The position numbers and the translations under genes are program-made. The notes beneath the pieces were generated by a model. That model did no database searches. It was given only the letters and a program-made list of their open reading frames with translations, and had not been told where the DNA came from. Below are positions 1 through 5,546 of a stretch of 5,546 nt of DNA, one piece after another. The stretch is from Actinomycetes bacterium (lineage in GTDB: Bacteria > Actinomycetota > Acidimicrobiia > Acidimicrobiales > Palsa-688): NCBI GenBank assembly GCA_021827225.1, contig JAKAXG010000344.1, forward strand, positions 1-5,546, given 5' to 3'. The stretch's first letter is position 1. Each line of letters opens with the position of its first letter.

Positions 1-1
1 G

Positions 2-214
2 CTCGGAGCCCGCGATCGGCTGGCCGGGGGGATCGACGACCCGGACGAGAGAGCGTCTGCTTCCGAGCGCCTGGCCGTGTACGCCGCCGCCGCCGAGCAG
101 CGCTGCGACACGCTACGGGCCCAACTTCGAGCCGCGGAATCCATGGCCGACATGCTGCGCCGGGAGGCCCGCCACCGCGACGCCCGTCGCCGGGCCGCCA
201 GAACTCACCGGTGA
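2..214 (+). CDS. C-terminal fragment of a helical, coiled-coil-like protein (5' end outside the window)
   Basis: The reading frame is open from the left edge and ends at TGA 212-214, giving 70 visible residues with no start codon needed. The translation reads as a real protein: it is rich in Ala, Arg, Glu and Leu, has almost no Pro after the first third, and has a heptad-like run (LRAQLRAAESMADMLRREA) followed by a very basic tail ending RRRAARTHR. About 80% of its codons end in G or C. The antisense frame over the same bases gives an Arg/Pro/Gly-rich shadow. The segment suggests a C-terminal coiled coil with a basic, possibly nucleic-acid-binding tail, as in some transcriptional regulators. 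No family is recognisable from this piece, so no function is assigned. Confidence 0.55.
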   Translation, partial: LGARDRLAGGIDDPDERASASERLAVYAAAAEQRCDTLRAQLRAAESMADMLRREARHRDARRRAARTHR

Positions 215-296
215 GGGCCGGATGACCTCCGATGGGCCAGCGGGCTGCTGAGACGGAGAGTGCAGGCCCTGTTAGCGGAGTGGGCCATCCATGGGT

Positions 297-458
297 TCCA
301 CGGAGCCGATCTACCGGGGCGGCACGAATATCGGCCAGGACATCGCCGTCCTGGCTGACCTCCGGGGGCACTGTTCCCCGCTCGAGAGCATGAATCAGGA
401 CCATCTGGCCGCCGATCAATGCCCACGGAACGCTGAGACGCTCACAGGATCTGAGACA
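297..458 (-). pseudogene. Nucleotidyltransferase-like gene remnant
   Basis: On the minus strand a frame without a usable start encodes about 54 residues that include ERLSVPWALIGGQMVLIHAL, then ERG, and about ten residues later QDGDVLADIRAAP. A hydrophobic strand into Gly-Gly, an amphipathic helix and then Asp-X-Asp is the signature of the pol-beta-like or AbiEii-like nucleotidyltransferase fold, where GG binds the nucleotide and the DxD acids bind metal. The two Asp codons lie at 348-350 and 342-344. Upstream, the frame has no ATG or GTG before an in-frame TGA at 546-548. Downstream of about 297 the translation becomes Arg/Pro/Gly-rich and loses protein character. A full domain needs well over 100 residues, so this is a fragment. 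Family assignment is by motif only. An intact gene split by frameshifts is the alternative. Confidence 0.5.
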
Positions 459-802
459 TCGAGACGCAGATGCAGGCGGCGGGCCAGTCCATCCCAGTCC
501 TCGGCGGGGAAATACAGCTCGGGCACCGCTTGATGGGCGATCAGGTCAGCACCGATGGAGCTGGCCACCGCGGGGCTGGCCGGCCATACGTTTTCGGCGT
601 GGGCCAGGCGGTCGACTGCGGCCCGATGGCCGGCTACGGCCAACCTGTCTTCGCGGCCCCGCAAGACCCGGCGCCACTCGGAGGTATCTTTGCCGGCCAT
701 GGCCCGGGCCCTCGCCAGGTCGATGAGCGCCCAGACCCGCCGCGGGGTGACCGTCGAGCTCGAATGCCGGCGCCAGACCGGAGGACTCGCCATCGCCGGC
801 AC
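416..802 (-). CDS. Hypothetical helical protein, possibly a decayed regulator fragment
   Basis: This 128-codon ORF starts at GTG 802 (ATG 793 is an alternative) and ends at TGA 416-418. The frame stays open back to a stop at 845-847. Neither start has a convincing Shine-Dalgarno sequence. The middle looks like real protein: residues around VWALIDLARARAMAGKD resemble a TPR-type helix, and the C-terminal part contains ELYFPAEDWDGLARRLHLRL. Third positions are GC-rich. The helix-rich stretch with a terminal LARRL segment is reminiscent of the C-terminal end of TPR-containing XRE regulators in actinobacteria, but no DNA-binding domain is present and the match is by eye. It abuts the nucleotidyltransferase remnant in a different frame, so both may be pieces of one decayed accessory locus. 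The function is unknown. Confidence 0.35.
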   Translation of the reverse strand: MPAMASPPVWRRHSSSTVTPRRVWALIDLARARAMAGKDTSEWRRVLRGREDRLAVAGHRAAVDRLAHAENVWPASPAVASSIGADLIAHQAVPELYFPAEDWDGLARRLHLRLDVSDPVSVSAFRGH

Positions 803-916
803 CGCCCAGTTCGTGCTCAGACGACCATCGACGGGTCGGGGCGGTCAGCTGGCAACGCATATGCGAGCGACCGGCGGGGCGCCACGATCAGCACGATGAC
901 GCGCCCCCGCCGTTTA

Positions 917-1342
917 TCAGCTCCCCCTGGGGGCGGAGGACGTCGTTGGGGTAGCGCATCGGTGACCCGGGGCCGTGTCCGATCCGGCTCCGGTAACGGT
1001 CTGCCGCTGGCGCCACGGCCACACTCCGTCGAGCTCCACGCTGAGCGACCAGCTCAGGACTATCCGCACGGCCACGATGGTGGCGAGCACGGCCACGCTG
1101 TCAGACGTCTGGTCGACCACGACCGTGCGGATGGTGTCGGCGATGATCAGGATCTCCAGGCCGAGCAGTATGACCCGGGCCAGGTGCTTGCGGAAATAGT
1201 GGTACGCCCGGGGCCGCCGATCGGGGATCAGGTACAACGCGCCGGAGTGGAGGAGGGTGCCGAGGCCGCCCAGTGCCAGTACCACCACGCCGACGGCCTC
1301 CACGACCTGGACCACGTCCTCCACATTGTGGCTGAAGGTCAT
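917..1342 (-). CDS. DUF1622 family small membrane protein
   Basis: A 141-residue protein runs from ATG 1342 to TGA 917-919, followed at once by an in-frame TAA. It has three hydrophobic segments, at about residues 10-32, 53-74 and 81-103, with a basic loop (RRPRAYHYFRKHLAR) between the first two. The pattern LEILIIADTIRTV, then VRIVLSWSLSVELDGVWPW, matches my knowledge of DUF1622 proteins, which are about 110-130 residues, sit in the inner membrane and have no established function. The last 30 residues are Ser/Thr/Gly/Ala-rich and look like a poorly conserved extension. The gene starts 30 bases after the sulfatase stop on the same strand, so co-transcription is likely. No clear ribosome binding site precedes the ATG, which would fit translational coupling. 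A functional link to the sulfatase is only inferred from position. Confidence 0.8.
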   Translation of the reverse strand: MTFSHNVEDVVQVVEAVGVVVLALGGLGTLLHSGALYLIPDRRPRAYHYFRKHLARVILLGLEILIIADTIRTVVVDQTSDSVAVLATIVAVRIVLSWSLSVELDGVWPWRQRQTVTGAGSDTAPGHRCATPTTSSAPRGS

Positions 1343-1372
1343 ATCGGGCGCACCGGGGCCGACAGCCGGCGG

Positions 1373-3718
1373 TCACTGTCGGGAGAGGAGGGCGGCCGCT
1401 TCCCGGGCCAGGTCGGCGAAGGGATCGCCGCTCACGTCGATGAGGACCCGGCGGACGGTCCCTCCGATCAACGGCCACGGCGGATCGCCGGCATAGTCCT
1501 CGGTCACCTGCTCGATGCCCGACCGCCCGATCGTGACACCCCCGCCGGCCAGGCCGAACTTCCCCGGCTGGGTGCGGATCGTCGCTGCGCCCACCTTCCG
1601 GTCCCGGATGTAGAGGCTGAGGGTCCCCTCGGGGGGAACGGCCCGGCCGTGCCTCTCGAACGACGCCGACAGGACGACGTGCCCGGTGGGGACGCCTTCG
1701 TCGGCTTCGACGACCTGGAGGTCCTCTCCGAGGAAGCTGTAGACGTACTTCAAGGTCCCGTTCTTGACATACAGGGCGTGGCCGCCGAATCGCGATCCCT
1801 GGGACAGGAGGACGCCGCTGGCCTCGGGGGTGTCGATTTCGACCTCTGCAGCGATCGTGTACGAGCGCCCGCAGATGCCCGGTGCCACGGACTCCGGTAC
1901 CGGCGAGGTGCCCGGGTAGTAGACGTAGCGGTCGCGTGGCTCGGCCAGTTGCGGCCGGGGGGTGGTGAAGGCCTCGACGGCGCTGCGCGTCTCCAGGGGG
2001 AGCGCCTGGTACTGCTCCGCCTGCTGCCACCACAGCTTCTTCAGCTCCTCGAGCCGCTCCGGGTGCCGTGCGGAGAGGTCGTGGCACTCGCACGGGTCGC
2101 TGGTGGTGTCGAACAGCTCCCAGCGTTGCTCCTCCAGCGGTAACCAGTAGTTGGGTCCTGCCGGTACAGCCGTCACCGCCTTCCAGCCGCGGTGCCAGAT
2201 GGCTCGGGTGCCGAGCATCGAATAGAACTGCGTCTCCTTGCCGGTCTCGGCCTCGGGGTCGGCGAAGGTCGATGCCAGGCTGACGCCTTCCAGCGGCCTC
2301 TGGCTGTAACCGCCGACCGTGTCGGGCATCTCGATGCCGAGGCACTCGTACAGGGTCGGGACCATGTCAACCGCATGGCAGTACTGGTGGCGCATCTGGC
2401 CCCGGGCGGGAATTCCCCGCGGCCACGAGATGATCAGCGGGTCCGCCGTGCCTCCCCGGAAGTTGCCGTACCGCTTCCAGAGTTTGAACGGGGTGTTGAA
2501 CGCCCAGGCCCAGCCGGTCGGGTAGTGGTTGTAGGTGCGGGTGCTGCCGAGCACGTCGAGGTATCTGAGGTTCTCCTCGATCCGGTCGGGCACACCGTTG
2601 AAGAACTTGTTCTCGTTGACCGACCCGTTAGGGCCGCCCTCACCGGACGCCCCGTTGTCCGATACCACCACCACGATGGTGTTCTGGAGCTGCCCGCTCT
2701 CCTCGAGATAGTCGAGCAGTCGCCCGAGCTCATGGTCGGCGTGGCTCAGGAAGCCGGCGTACACCTCCGCCATCCGTGAGAACAGCCGCCGTTCGTCGCC
2801 CGAGAGGGTGTCCCACGGGCGCACGGTGTCGACCTCGGGCCAGTCCTCCCCGCCCGGGCCCCGGTGACCGAGATACGGGTTCATGGGGGAGAGCTCCGCC
2901 TGCGCAGGAACTATCCCCAGCGCCTTCTGGCGCTCGAGGATGCCGGCGCGGATCGCCTCGTATCCCATGTCGAAGCGGCCGCGGTAGCGGTCTATCCACT
3001 CCTCCGGGGCGTGGTGGGGCGCGTGCGCCGCCCCGGGGCAGTAGTAGAGGAAGAAGGGCTTCTCCGGAGCTATGGCCTTGGCGTCGCGGATGAATTCGAT
3101 CGCCCTGTCGGTGAGATCGGTGCTCAGGTGGTAGCCGTCCTCCGGAGTCGCCGGTGGGGCCACGGGGTGGTTGTCGTAGACCAACTCCGGATACCACTGG
3201 CTGGTCTCGCCACCGAGAAACCCGTAGTAGCGCTCGAAGCCGCGTCCGAGAGGCCAGTGGCGCTTGGACGCCGCCATGTTCATCTCGTCCTCGGCGGTCA
3301 GGTGCCATTTGCCGACCATGTAGGTGTTCCAGCCCCGCTCCTGTAGGACCTCGGCGATCGTGGCGCACTCGAAGGGGATGTGCCCGTTGGAGTTGGGGAA
3401 CCCCGACGTGATCTCGGTGATGCCGGCCATGCCGTTGGTGGTGTGGTTGCGCCCCGTCATCAGGCACGACCGGGTGGGCGAGCACAGGGCCGTCGTGTGG
3501 AAGTTGGTGTAGCGCACACCCTGCTCGGCGATCCGGCTGATGTTCGGGGTGCCGATGGGCCCGCCGAATGTGTCCATCGCCGCGAATCCGACGTCGTCCA
3601 GCACGACGTAGAGCACGCTCGGGGCGCCCGCGGGAGCCCTCGACTCGATGAACGGCTCCCAGTCGGGCACCGAATCCTTGATGTCGGCTCGGATCGTCCC
3701 GCGAAACGGCTTTGTCAT
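1373..3718 (-). CDS. atsA: Arylsulfatase, formylglycine-dependent (mycobacterial AtsA-like)
   Basis: This 781-residue type I sulfatase hydrolyses sulfate esters. The motif CSPTRSCLMTGR begins at Cys79, the residue converted to formylglycine. D41-D42 and D354-N355 should bind the active-site Ca2+, and K137, H139 (GKWH), H232 and K415 fit the other family active-site positions. The catalytic domain fills about residues 33-600. Residues 615-781 form a beta-rich extension resembling a jelly-roll or concanavalin-like fold. Length, the TNFHTTALCSPTRS block and the extension resemble M. tuberculosis AtsA (about 787 residues) as I recall it. The start is ATG 3718 because GGAGG lies 5 bases upstream; an upstream in-frame GTG at 3793 would add 25 unconserved-looking residues. 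There is no signal peptide or lipobox, so the enzyme is probably cytoplasmic. The natural substrate is not evident, and atsA is used by family resemblance. The gene is divergent from its probable maturase and followed by the DUF1622 gene. Confidence 0.93.
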   Translation of the reverse strand: MTKPFRGTIRADIKDSVPDWEPFIESRAPAGAPSVLYVVLDDVGFAAMDTFGGPIGTPNISRIAEQGVRYTNFHTTALCSPTRSCLMTGRNHTTNGMAGITEITSGFPNSNGHIPFECATIAEVLQERGWNTYMVGKWHLTAEDEMNMAASKRHWPLGRGFERYYGFLGGETSQWYPELVYDNHPVAPPATPEDGYHLSTDLTDRAIEFIRDAKAIAPEKPFFLYYCPGAAHAPHHAPEEWIDRYRGRFDMGYEAIRAGILERQKALGIVPAQAELSPMNPYLGHRGPGGEDWPEVDTVRPWDTLSGDERRLFSRMAEVYAGFLSHADHELGRLLDYLEESGQLQNTIVVVVSDNGASGEGGPNGSVNENKFFNGVPDRIEENLRYLDVLGSTRTYNHYPTGWAWAFNTPFKLWKRYGNFRGGTADPLIISWPRGIPARGQMRHQYCHAVDMVPTLYECLGIEMPDTVGGYSQRPLEGVSLASTFADPEAETGKETQFYSMLGTRAIWHRGWKAVTAVPAGPNYWLPLEEQRWELFDTTSDPCECHDLSARHPERLEELKKLWWQQAEQYQALPLETRSAVEAFTTPRPQLAEPRDRYVYYPGTSPVPESVAPGICGRSYTIAAEVEIDTPEASGVLLSQGSRFGGHALYVKNGTLKYVYSFLGEDLQVVEADEGVPTGHVVLSASFERHGRAVPPEGTLSLYIRDRKVGAATIRTQPGKFGLAGGGVTIGRSGIEQVTEDYAGDPPWPLIGGTVRRVLIDVSGDPFADLAREAAALLSRQ

Positions 3719-3723
3719 CGTTG

Positions 3724-3728
3724 CCTCC
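3724..3728 (-). promoter_or_regulatory. Ribosome binding site of the sulfatase gene
   Basis: On the minus strand GGAGG lies 5 bases before ATG 3718. It decides the sulfatase start in favour of the protein beginning MTKPFRG over the upstream GTG at 3793, which would add 25 residues without recognisable features. Confidence 0.75.
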
Positions 3729-3860
3729 GTCGGCTCCCCGTCGGCCCTGGTTCGAGGCGGGGTGCTCACAGCCAGCACAGCCGCGGCCGGCACGGTCTGC
3801 CATCACCCGCCGAGGATGAGCCGCCACCACCCGCAGGGGGTGACGCCCGGACGGGCCACC

Positions 3861-3866
3861 GGGAGG
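3861..3866 (+). promoter_or_regulatory. Ribosome binding site of the maturase gene
   Basis: GGGAGG ends 4 bases before GTG 3871 and 13 bases before the next in-frame GTG at 3880. The short spacing for the first and the long one for the second leave the exact start slightly uncertain. Only three residues are at stake. Confidence 0.6.
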
Positions 3867-3870
3867 TTGA

Positions 3871-5226
3871 GTGGCGGGCGTGGAGCAGGGCAATCCCACG
3901 CCGACGGGCGTCCCCCGGGCGTTTCACCTCCTGGCCAAGCCGACCGGAGCGGTGTGCAACCTCGATTGTTCGTACTGCTTCTTCATCTCCAAGGAGAGGC
4001 TGTACCCCGGAAGCCGGTTCCGGATGGCCGACGAGATGCTGGAGCGCTACATCAAGAACCTGATCGAGGCCCACGCCCGTTCGCCGGTGGTGGAGGTGGC
4101 GTGGCAGGGCGGGGAGCCCACGCTGATGGGCCTCGACTTCTTCCGCCGGTCGGTCTATCTGGTGAGCCGCTACCTGCAGCCGGGCCAGCGCGCCGAGCAT
4201 TCGATCCAGACCAACGGGACCAGGCTCGACGAGCGGTGGGCGACGTTCTTCAGGGACCACGCCTTCCTGGTCGGGATCTCCATCGACGGGCCACGGGACG
4301 TACACGACGCCTACCGGCTGGACCGCCGGGGCCAGGGTAGCTTCGACCGGGTGATGCGGGGGTTGGGCCATCTCCGCTCGGGCGGCGTCAGCTTCAACGT
4401 CCTGACCACGGTCAACGCCGCCAACGAGCAGCGGGGGAGGGAGGTCTACCGGTTCCTGAGGGACGACTGCGGGGCCCGGTTCATGCAGTTCATCCCCGTG
4501 GTCGAGAGGATCCCCGATCCGGTAGGAGCCGGCGGGGAGGCCCGCTCGTCGTGGCGCGACCGCCCCCTCTACACACAGACCGGCGAGGCGGTCTCGGCCC
4601 GCTCGGTGTCCGCTGAGGGCTACGGCCGGTTCCTGATCGACGTGTTCGAGGAGTGGGCGCGCCGCGACGTCGGCGAGGTGTACGTCCAGATGTTCGACAC
4701 CGCCCTGGCCAACTGGGTCGGTGCCCCGCCGGGGATGTGTGTGCACAGCGAGACCTGCGGACTGGCGTTGGCCCTCGAGCACAACGGTGATGTCTACTCG
4801 TGCGATCACTATGTGGAGCCCGGCTACCGCCTCGGCAACATCGGCGAGGAGCGCCTTGTCGACCTGGTGTCCTCGGATCGCCAGCACCGCTTCGGGATGG
4901 ACAAGCGGGACACGCTGCCCCGCTTCTGCCGGGAATGCGACGTCCGCTTCGCCTGCCAGGGAGGCTGCCCCAAGGACCGCTTCGCCAGGACACCCGACGG
5001 GGAGCCGGGCCTCAACTACCTCTGCCCGAGCTTCAAGCGGTTCTTCAGCCACGTAGAGCAGCCGATGGGGGAGATGGCGACTCTGCTGGAGCAGGGCCGG
5101 GAGGCAGCCGGGATAGTCCGGTGGTACCGGAGCAGAGATGCCCGCCGGGGCCGCAATGAGGCGTGCTCCTGCGGCAGCGGTCGCAAGTGGAAGGTCTGCC
5201 ACGGCGCTCAGGCATCGCAGCGGTAG
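3871..5226 (+). CDS. Anaerobic sulfatase-maturating enzyme (radical SAM/SPASM) with C-terminal SEC-C motif
   Basis: This 451-residue radical SAM enzyme should oxidise the sulfatase Cys (or Ser) to formylglycine without oxygen, in the cytoplasm. The radical SAM cluster motif is CNLDCSYC (C29, C33, C36), followed by the SAM-binding GGEP at 80-83 and GISIDGP at 135-141. The SPASM domain has C290, C296, C311, C353, C356, C362, C366 and C385. As I remember the Clostridium perfringens enzyme (anSMEcpe), these spacings match its two auxiliary [4Fe-4S] clusters almost exactly, and D312 directly after C311 matches its proposed base Asp277. The family is usually about 370-420 residues. The extra end here carries C432-X-C434-X8-C443-H444, a SEC-C zinc motif. 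The start is GTG 3871 (GTG 3880 is possible). Divergence from a sulfatase gene strongly supports the role. Other SPASM peptide-modifying enzymes are a less likely alternative. Confidence 0.92.
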   Translation: MAGVEQGNPTPTGVPRAFHLLAKPTGAVCNLDCSYCFFISKERLYPGSRFRMADEMLERYIKNLIEAHARSPVVEVAWQGGEPTLMGLDFFRRSVYLVSRYLQPGQRAEHSIQTNGTRLDERWATFFRDHAFLVGISIDGPRDVHDAYRLDRRGQGSFDRVMRGLGHLRSGGVSFNVLTTVNAANEQRGREVYRFLRDDCGARFMQFIPVVERIPDPVGAGGEARSSWRDRPLYTQTGEAVSARSVSAEGYGRFLIDVFEEWARRDVGEVYVQMFDTALANWVGAPPGMCVHSETCGLALALEHNGDVYSCDHYVEPGYRLGNIGEERLVDLVSSDRQHRFGMDKRDTLPRFCRECDVRFACQGGCPKDRFARTPDGEPGLNYLCPSFKRFFSHVEQPMGEMATLLEQGREAAGIVRWYRSRDARRGRNEACSCGSGRKWKVCHGAQASQR

Positions 5227-5247
5227 CTCGCCGCCGCCGATGGACCA

Positions 5248-5290
5248 CGCGCTGGAGCCCGGGAGCGACGCTGGTCCCGGGCTCCGCGCG
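5248..5290. terminator. Bidirectional hairpin between convergent genes, no U-tract
   Basis: A 16-base-pair stem pairs 5248-5264 with 5275-5290. It is perfect apart from one bulged T at 5253 and closes a 10-base loop. It lies 21 bases after the maturase stop and 27 bases after the stop of the convergent ABC-protein gene, the expected place for a shared terminator. Neither strand has a run of T after the stem. Such U-less hairpins are commonly proposed as terminators in high-GC actinobacteria, but termination is inferred from position and structure only. Confidence 0.65.
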
Positions 5291-5317
5291 GTCAGGAGGA
5301 CCTGCCGGTGGGGCCGG

Positions 5318-5546
5318 TCAGGCTCCGGACGCCACCTGCTGGGGGGTCACGTACGCCACCTGGTTCAGCTGGTTGGACGTGGTGAACCCGTCGACGGCGA
5401 AGCCGCTGAAGGTGTTGTGGTACTGGTTGAAGTCCTCCGGGCCCGTAGCCCCCTGGTAGTTGATCTCGGTCCCCTTCTTGAGCAGGGCCACGCAGGAGGC
5501 GTAGGTGTAGCACTTGGTCCCCGGCGGGTTGGACACCTTGGTGATG
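5318..5546 (-). CDS. ABC-transporter substrate-binding protein, branched-chain amino-acid type (C-terminal part)
   Basis: The last 75 residues are visible, ending at TGA 5318-5320; the frame is open through the right edge. The sequence KVSNPPGTKCYTYASCVALL, then KKGTEINYQGATGPEDFN, then a segment with GFAVDGF, is the end of the periplasmic leucine/isoleucine/valine-binding (type 1 periplasmic binding protein) family. In this family Y-x-G-A/S-x-G-P-x-D/E-F is a characteristic late strand-turn-strand before the final strands. The Cys pair six residues apart (KCYTYASC) occurs in many members and probably forms a disulfide, consistent with an extracytoplasmic protein. It would capture a small ligand such as an amino acid or amide for import. 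The ligand cannot be told from this part. It converges on the maturase gene across the hairpin, so it belongs to a separate transcription unit. Confidence 0.85.
   Translation of the reverse strand, partial: ITKVSNPPGTKCYTYASCVALLKKGTEINYQGATGPEDFNQYHNTFSGFAVDGFTTSNQLNQVAYVTPQQVASGA

Larger units (their letters stand above)
3719..3870. promoter_or_regulatory. Divergent promoter region between sulfatase and maturase genes
   Basis: These 152 bases separate the two divergent starts, so promoters for both genes must lie here or inside the opposing gene. No convincing -10 or -35 box is visible on either strand; the region is very GC-rich. It contains a 5-base inverted repeat, GTGCT (3762-3766) and AGCAC (3774-3778), with a 7-base spacer, and the 8-base palindrome GCCGCGGC at 3780-3787. 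Either could be an operator, but short palindromes are frequent at this base composition. The region is called from gene arrangement, not from recognised promoter elements. Confidence 0.5.

Noticed and set aside
205..426. A 73-codon minus-strand ORF
   Set aside because: It is Pro/Arg/Ser/Cys-rich with no protein-like pattern and overlaps the better-supported fragment in another frame.
291..533. An 80-codon plus-strand ORF starting MGSTEPIYRGG
   Set aside because: It is antisense to the nucleotidyltransferase-like stretch, has no ribosome binding site, and has a composition typical of a shadow frame.
922..942. A CCCCC-A-GGGGG palindrome near the end of the DUF1622 gene considered as a terminator
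   Set aside because: It lies inside the coding region and leaves no room for a loop; no T-run follows.
470..2143. A 557-codon plus-strand open frame opposite the sulfatase and DUF1622 genes
   Set aside because: Its translation is Gly/Arg/Asp/Pro-rich without recognisable motifs and runs antisense to two well-supported genes. Long antisense frames are expected at this GC content.
1101..2345. A 414-codon minus-strand frame inside the sulfatase gene
   Set aside because: It is an Arg/Pro/Gly-rich frame shadow of the sulfatase reading frame.
3803..3843. TCACCC and GGGTGA arms in the divergent region considered as an operator
   Set aside because: The arms are only six bases with 29 bases between them, which is expected by chance in such GC-rich sequence.
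3766..5202. A 478-codon minus-strand open frame opposite the maturase gene
   Set aside because: The plus-strand frame carries all radical SAM, SPASM and SEC-C cysteines at family spacing. The antisense translation has no family features.

Overview
This is a high-GC bacterial window with GC-rich third codon positions and GTG as well as ATG starts. Its protein types point to an actinobacterium: a mycobacterial AtsA-like sulfatase without a signal peptide, a DUF1622 membrane protein, and a branched-chain amino-acid-type substrate-binding protein. The lineage cannot be fixed from the sequence. Acidimicrobiia or a mycobacterial relative are guesses only.

Layout. Bases 2-214 (+) hold the last 70 codons of a helical, coiled-coil-like protein of unknown function. 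Bases about 290-850 (-) look like an eroding accessory patch. They contain an unplaced helical ORF (416-802) and, in another frame, a start-less fragment (about 297-458) with the signature of a nucleotidyltransferase (ALIGGQMVLIHALERG followed by a D-G-D motif). Bases 917-1342 (-) encode a small three-helix DUF1622 membrane protein. Bases 1373-3718 (-) encode a 781-residue arylsulfatase with the formylglycine motif CSPTR. Bases 3871-5226 (+) encode a radical SAM/SPASM sulfatase-maturating enzyme (anSME) with an extra C-terminal SEC-C zinc motif. Bases 5318-5546 (-) hold the C-terminal end of an ABC-transporter substrate-binding protein, convergent with the maturase. A strong hairpin lies between those two genes.

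How the genes work together. The core is a divergent sulfatase/maturase pair sharing a 152-base upstream region. The sulfatase must have Cys79 oxidised to formylglycine, and the neighbouring radical SAM enzyme is of the family that does this without oxygen. The pairing itself is a known logic. The less usual parts are the use of an anSME rather than the FGE-type maturase next to a mycobacterial-style AtsA, and the SEC-C tail on the maturase. The DUF1622 gene follows the sulfatase by 30 bases and is probably co-transcribed. I see no wholly new system. No RNA gene, CRISPR array, insertion sequence or origin was found.
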